From: an uncultured Collinsella sp.
GTDB lineage: Bacteria; Actinomycetota; Coriobacteriia; Coriobacteriales; Coriobacteriaceae
Direction: 5' to 3'
DNA: 9,507 bases
Assembly (NCBI GenBank): GCA_900553935.1
Contig: USFK01000039.1
Coordinates: 1-9,507, forward strand
The notes under the pieces are model-generated. The model was not told where the DNA came from. It saw only the letters and a program-made list of their open reading frames with translations, and searched no databases. Below are positions 8,051 to 9,507 of this stretch, piece by piece. Both the position numbers and the translations under genes were made by a program. Positions within the stretch are counted from its first letter, which is position 1; each line of letters begins with the position of its first letter.

Positions 8051-8689
8051 GTGGCAAACGAGAGCAATAAGGAACTGACGAGTGTTTGGACGCCCGCCAA
8101 CATCGTGACGTGCGTTCGCATCGTCTTTATCCCGGTGTTCATGATTGTGTCGGCGCTTTCTCACACGAGTGTTGCCGGTACAGATTGGAGCACCTTCGAC
8201 GGCCCGCTCGCCGCCGCTGCCTTCATTCTGTACGTCATCCTGTCGTGCACCGATAAGGTTGACGGCTACCTGGCGCGCTCGCGCAACGAGATTACCGACT
8301 TCGGTAAATTCTTGGACCCCATCGCCGACAAGCTGCTCGTATTCTCGGCCCTGCTGCTATTCTTGGACTTTGGTGCCGTGTCGGTTTGGTCCGTGTTCAT
8401 CATCTTGTTCCGCGAGCTGCTGGTAAGCGCCCTGCGCATGGTTGCGAGTGCCGCCGGCGTGGTCGTTGCCGCCGATAAGCTTGGCAAGTACAAGACGGCG
8501 ACCACGATGGTCTCCATCTGCGGTTACCTGTGCGTCTTTGCGATGGCCGGCTTGCACCTTGGCCCGCTGGCGCTGACGCTCGGCATCTACTCGGTGTCGC
8601 GCTTCCTGTACGCCGTTGCCGTTGTCCTGACCGTTATCTCGGGCGCCCAGTACTTCTGGAACTGCCGCAAGATCGTCTTTTCGGTCTAG
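8051..8689 (+). CDS. pgsA: CDP-diacylglycerol--glycerol-3-phosphate 3-phosphatidyltransferase
   Basis: This integral membrane enzyme joins CDP-diacylglycerol and glycerol-3-phosphate to form phosphatidylglycerophosphate, the precursor of phosphatidylglycerol and cardiolipin. The 212-residue protein carries a complete CDP-alcohol phosphotransferase signature, D-x2-DG-x2-AR-x8-G-x3-D-x3-D: D68, D71, G72, A75, R76, G85, D89, D93. The N-terminal TPANIVTCVRI stretch (residues 14-24) is typical of PgsA, and several hydrophobic segments follow, as expected for a six-helix membrane protein. The CDP-alcohol family includes related enzymes with other acceptors (phosphatidylserine or inositol phosphate synthases). 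PgsA is favoured by N-terminal sequence and by the frequent rimO-pgsA-cinA order. The start is GTG, nine bases after the rimO stop. Confidence 0.93.
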   Translation: MANESNKELTSVWTPANIVTCVRIVFIPVFMIVSALSHTSVAGTDWSTFDGPLAAAAFILYVILSCTDKVDGYLARSRNEITDFGKFLDPIADKLLVFSALLLFLDFGAVSVWSVFIILFRELLVSALRMVASAAGVVVAADKLGKYKTATTMVSICGYLCVFAMAGLHLGPLALTLGIYSVSRFLYAVAVVLTVISGAQYFWNCRKIVFSV

Positions 8690-8695
8690 GTTCTG

Positions 8696-9232
8696 GTGGG
8701 TATGACGGACTCTTTTGAGCAGATTTCCGCACATAACGAGGAGCTGGCGCGTCATATTGTCGAGCGCGCGAGCGCTCGGGGCGTGACGGTTTCGACGGCT
8801 GAGTCGCTAACAGCAGGTATGATCGCCTCGACGATTGCCGATATCCCGGGCGCCTCGGCGGTGCTGCGTGGCGGTGCGGTGACCTACTGCGATGAGATCA
8901 AGCATCGCGTTTTGGGTGTTGATCAGGAGACGCTCGACCGCTATACCGCGGTGTCGCATCAGACCGCGCGCGAGATGGCGGCGCGTTCGCTGGAGCTGTA
9001 CCAGAGCGATATTGCAGTGAGCGCAACGGGTTATGCCGGCCCCGGCGGCGGCACTGAGGACGATCCGGCTGGCACTTTCTATATTGGCTGGGCGTATCGC
9101 GCGGCTGATGGGGAAGTGCCGGTCGTGGACTCTGTGCGCTGCCACTATGAGGGCGACCGTTCGTGTGTTCGTGCCCATGCGGTCGCGGAGGCATTGGGAC
9201 GCATTGCCCTTGTGCTTAACTCTATGGAATAG
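8696..9232 (+). CDS. pncC: CinA C-terminal domain protein, nicotinamide-nucleotide amidase (PncC)
   Basis: This is a cytoplasmic CinA-C family protein; studied members deamidate nicotinamide mononucleotide to nicotinate mononucleotide in pyridine nucleotide recycling. Of 178 residues, the conserved stretches are STAESLTAG (33-41), PGASAVLRGGAVTYCDEIK, LGVDQETL, a TGYAGPGGGTEDDPAGTFYIGW block and GDR with a helical end. Only this domain is present: the N-terminal MoaB-like domain of full-length CinA is absent, and no trace of it lies upstream, where pgsA ends six bases before. The start is uncertain. GTG at 8696 has AGG (8688-8690) five bases upstream; ATG at 8702 would remove two residues, but GGTGGG then sits too close. 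The name cinA is often used for these proteins because of the link to recA, probably the next gene. The enzyme assignment is by family only. Confidence 0.9.
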   Translation: MGMTDSFEQISAHNEELARHIVERASARGVTVSTAESLTAGMIASTIADIPGASAVLRGGAVTYCDEIKHRVLGVDQETLDRYTAVSHQTAREMAARSLELYQSDIAVSATGYAGPGGGTEDDPAGTFYIGWAYRAADGEVPVVDSVRCHYEGDRSCVRAHAVAEALGRIALVLNSME

Positions 9233-9239
9233 ACGTGTT

Positions 9240-9263
9240 TTAAGGGGCCTTCGGGCCCCTTAA
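9240..9263 (+). terminator. Hairpin terminator after cinA/pncC
   Basis: A perfect 10-bp stem (TTAAGGGGCC paired with GGCCCCTTAA) encloses a TTCG loop closed by C-G, the very stable UUCG tetraloop arrangement. It begins seven bases after the stop codon. The downstream side is only modestly T-rich (TT then GTGG), so it is not a textbook U-tract; it could terminate incompletely or protect the 3' end of the operon mRNA. It separates the operon from the next gene, which has its own promoter. Confidence 0.8.
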
Positions 9264-9430
9264 TTGTGGAGATAGGGACCCCTGACGAATTTAGCGTTTG
9301 CGCTGGTCATAGGTGTATTTTTGCCTTTCTTGTTCTTATTTGCCCCTTTGTGGTCAAGCATTTGGTCAGTGTTAGGTCGGCGTTTGGTTGGGTTTTGGAA
9401 AGACTGCCTGCATATGATTTATCTGAACGG
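9264..9430 (+). other. T/G-rich non-coding spacer upstream of the SOS promoter
   Basis: The stretch between the hairpin and the promoter differs in composition from the genes: its + strand is rich in T and G, with a T-rich run around 9316-9340 and several TTTGG steps around 9361-9398. It contains TGGTCA three times (9304-9309, 9351-9356, 9363-9368). A 69-codon open frame from a GTG at 9266 crosses it, but it has no ribosome site and runs through the promoter, so I do not call a gene. Confidence 0.55.
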
Positions 9431-9459
9431 TTGACCACGAACAGCCGTTCGTTTATTAT
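9431..9459 (+). promoter_or_regulatory. Promoter of the downstream gene (probable recA)
   Basis: The -35 element TTGACC (9431-9436, five of six consensus bases) and the -10 element TATTAT (9454-9459, five of six) are separated by exactly 17 bp, a near-ideal sigma-70 type promoter. Transcription should start near 9466, giving a leader of about 25 nt. The spacer is almost filled by the SOS box, so repressor binding would block RNA polymerase directly. Confidence 0.8.
9437..9452 (+). promoter_or_regulatory. LexA-binding SOS box
   Basis: ACGAACAGCCGTTCGT is a perfect inverted repeat around a 4-bp centre (core CGAAC-N4-GTTCG at 9438-9451). This matches the LexA (DinR) operator known from Bacillus and actinobacteria, not the CTG-N10-CAG type of enterobacteria. 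Its position inside the promoter spacer fits repression until DNA damage, when RecA-driven LexA self-cleavage releases the promoter. Confidence 0.88.
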
Positions 9460-9476
9460 CGATGCAGGTTGTTAAG

Positions 9477-9482
9477 AGGAGG
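9477..9482 (+). promoter_or_regulatory. Ribosome binding site of the downstream gene
   Basis: AGGAGG, a full anti-Shine-Dalgarno complement, lies seven bases before the ATG at 9490. It is the strongest ribosome site in the window and suggests a highly expressed product. Confidence 0.8.
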
Positions 9483-9489
9483 GCTTTTC

Positions 9490-9507
9490 ATGGCCAAGAA
9501 TTCAGGT
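9490..9507 (+). CDS. recA: Start of a protein cut by the window edge, probably recombinase RecA
   Basis: Only six codons are visible (MAKNSG), too few to identify a protein by homology. The call rests on context: a strong promoter with a perfect SOS box, a strong ribosome site, and a CinA-family gene immediately upstream, a pairing with recA that is widespread in Gram-positive bacteria. A Lys/Asn-rich short N-terminus is compatible with RecA. Other SOS-controlled genes such as lexA cannot be excluded from the sequence given. Confidence 0.7.

Noticed and set aside
9407..9468. 7-bp inverted repeat CCTGCAT / ATGCAGG flanking the recA promoter
   Set aside because: Too short and too far apart (48 bp) to be distinguished from chance; it does not extend.
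9266..9475. A 69-codon + strand open frame with a hydrophobic stretch between the terminator and recA
   Set aside because: It starts at GTG right after the hairpin with no ribosome site, runs through the -35, SOS box and -10 elements, and shows no recognisable motif.
1..9507. Mobile element, prophage, CRISPR array, toxin-antitoxin or defence system
   Set aside because: No transposase, integrase, terminal inverted repeats, regularly spaced repeats or defence domains are visible. Every complete gene is a recognisable core gene family and codon style is uniform.

Overview
The window is a GC-rich, gene-dense stretch of bacterial chromosome. Seven complete genes lie head to tail on the + strand, and an eighth begins in the last 18 bases. 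Gene content and order (RNase J, FtsK/SpoIIIE, RodZ-like HTH membrane protein, YajQ, RimO, PgsA, stand-alone CinA/PncC domain, then probably RecA) fit a Gram-positive-type chromosome. Together with codon usage that almost avoids TTA, CTA and TCA, and a CGAAC-N4-GTTCG type SOS box, this suggests a high-GC actinobacterial relative, most likely a Coriobacteriia member such as Collinsella. That taxonomic guess is inference, not something the sequence proves.

Layout: 1-179 is a non-coding leader with at most a weak promoter. 180-1850 encodes RNase J. 1852-4629 encodes FtsK from a TTG start, coupled to the end of rnj. 4629-6140 encodes a RodZ-like protein overlapping the ftsK stop by one base. 6167-6664 is yajQ, 6692-8041 rimO, 8051-8689 pgsA and 8696-9232 the CinA C-terminal-type amidase. 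Gaps are 1-27 bp or overlaps, so the seven genes look like one operon. A strong hairpin with a UUCG loop closes it at 9240-9263. The intergenic region 9233-9489 has a different, T/G-rich composition. It ends in a well-formed promoter (TTGACC, 17 bp, TATTAT) whose spacer contains a perfect 16-bp LexA-type palindrome, then a strong ribosome binding site and the first six codons of what is probably recA.

How the genes work together: this is housekeeping, not an accessory island. RNase J handles RNA decay and maturation, FtsK moves chromosomes at the septum, the RodZ-like protein probably links cytoplasm and envelope in shape or division, YajQ binds nucleic acid or nucleotides, RimO modifies ribosomal protein S12, PgsA makes the phosphatidylglycerol precursor, CinA/PncC recycles nicotinamide mononucleotide, and RecA repairs DNA under SOS control.

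I found no mobile element, CRISPR array, RNA gene or clear sign of a new multi-gene system. The points most worth a second look are the SOS promoter architecture and repeated TGGTCA motifs before recA, the duplicated basic motif in the FtsK linker, and the RGG-like low-complexity linker of the RodZ-like protein.
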